Shown here one piece after another: positions 63,842 to 64,000 of a stretch of DNA of 64,000 bases (position 1 is its first letter; every line of letters begins with the position of its first letter). The notes below the pieces were generated by a model. It was not told the origin of the DNA and made no database searches. It saw only the letters and a program-made list of their open reading frames with translations. The stretch is from assembly GCF_900601905.1 (NCBI RefSeq), contig NZ_UWFA01000137.1, positions 310,001 to 374,000 of the forward strand. Direction: 5' to 3'. The position numbers and the translations under genes were made by a program. Source of the stretch: Pseudomonas viridiflava. Lineage in GTDB: Bacteria > Pseudomonadota > Gammaproteobacteria > Pseudomonadales > Pseudomonadaceae.

Positions 63842-64000
63842 ATGAGCAAACAAATCTTCGTAACCGACACCATCCTGCGCGATGCTCACCAGTCGCTGCT
63901 GGCCACGCGCATGCGCACTGAGGACATGCTGCCGATCTGCGACAAGCTCGACCAGGTCGGCTATTGGTCGCTGGAGTGCTGGGGCGGCGCGACCTTCGAT
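63842..64000 (+). CDS. pycB: Pyruvate carboxylase subunit B (partial; cut by window edge)
   Basis: The 53 visible residues begin [20 protein letters not shown], the start of the carboxyltransferase (HMGL-like) domain with the metal-site aspartate and the RDAHQS motif. The complete subunit would continue to a C-terminal biotinyl domain outside the window. It is co-transcribed with pycA. Confidence 0.93.
   Translation, partial: MSKQIFVTDTILRDAHQSLLATRMRTEDMLPICDKLDQVGYWSLECWGGATFD

Overview
The window is a chromosomal segment of a Pseudomonas, most likely of the fluorescens lineage. The gene order mnmG-rsmG-parA-parB-atpIBEFHAGDC-glmU-glmR-glmS, the lpd3 and opgD genes, the uvrD to pycAB end and several REP families all fit this. 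No tRNA, rRNA, CRISPR array, insertion sequence or prophage gene was seen. The order mnmG/parAB/atp is typical of the origin-proximal part of Pseudomonas chromosomes. Perfect DnaA boxes (at least 16 counted by eye) and a parS palindrome support this.

Layout. 1-982: a FecI/FecR iron-signalling pair (FecR cut by the left edge) with a Fur box. 983-1513: a DnaA-box-rich, A+T-rich intergenic stretch that looks like a replication-origin element. 1514-5742: mnmG, rsmG, parA, parB. 5787-13082: the ATP synthase operon with its promoter and terminator. 13149-17411: hexosamine/cell-wall precursor genes glmU, glmR, glmS, with an empty attTn7 site. 17435-20907: copper chaperone PCuAC, SCO protein, ankB and periplasmic catalase katB. 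21167-24429: an SGNH acyltransferase and an O-antigen-ligase-like membrane protein. 24788-28111: opgD and lpd3.

28286-34140 is a six-gene block related to E. coli ynbABCD. It encodes a CDP-alcohol phosphotransferase, a hydrolase/methyltransferase fusion, a PAP2/dual-specificity phosphatase, a small membrane protein, a PlsC-like acyltransferase and a CdsA-like cytidylyltransferase. It looks like a self-contained, uncharacterised phospholipid-head-group pathway. A dense cluster of DnaA boxes lies inside its phosphatase gene.

34437-48702 looks like a zinc-starvation region. A Zur-like box precedes three SPFH (band 7) proteins and a P1B-type metal ATPase in overlapping genes. Two of these proteins carry His-rich N-termini. 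Further on, a perfect Zur box sits between folE2 (zinc-independent GTP cyclohydrolase) and a COG0523 GTPase (zigA type) followed by a DUF1826 gene. A secreted six-cysteine protein and a second COG0523 GTPase come next. cfaB, a cardiolipin synthase and a DUF3617 gene are interleaved. A parS site lies inside folE2.

48786-59617: DUF3301, pdxY, an acyl-CoA thioesterase, a CPA2 antiporter, a SUKH protein, a Tim44-like protein, uvrD and a PAS-GGDEF-EAL protein. 60044-64000: a HexR-like RpiR regulator with a HexR-like operator, a small PA3496-like protein, pycR, pycA and the start of pycB. REP/REPIN hairpins of at least three sequence families sit in about fifteen intergenic gaps.
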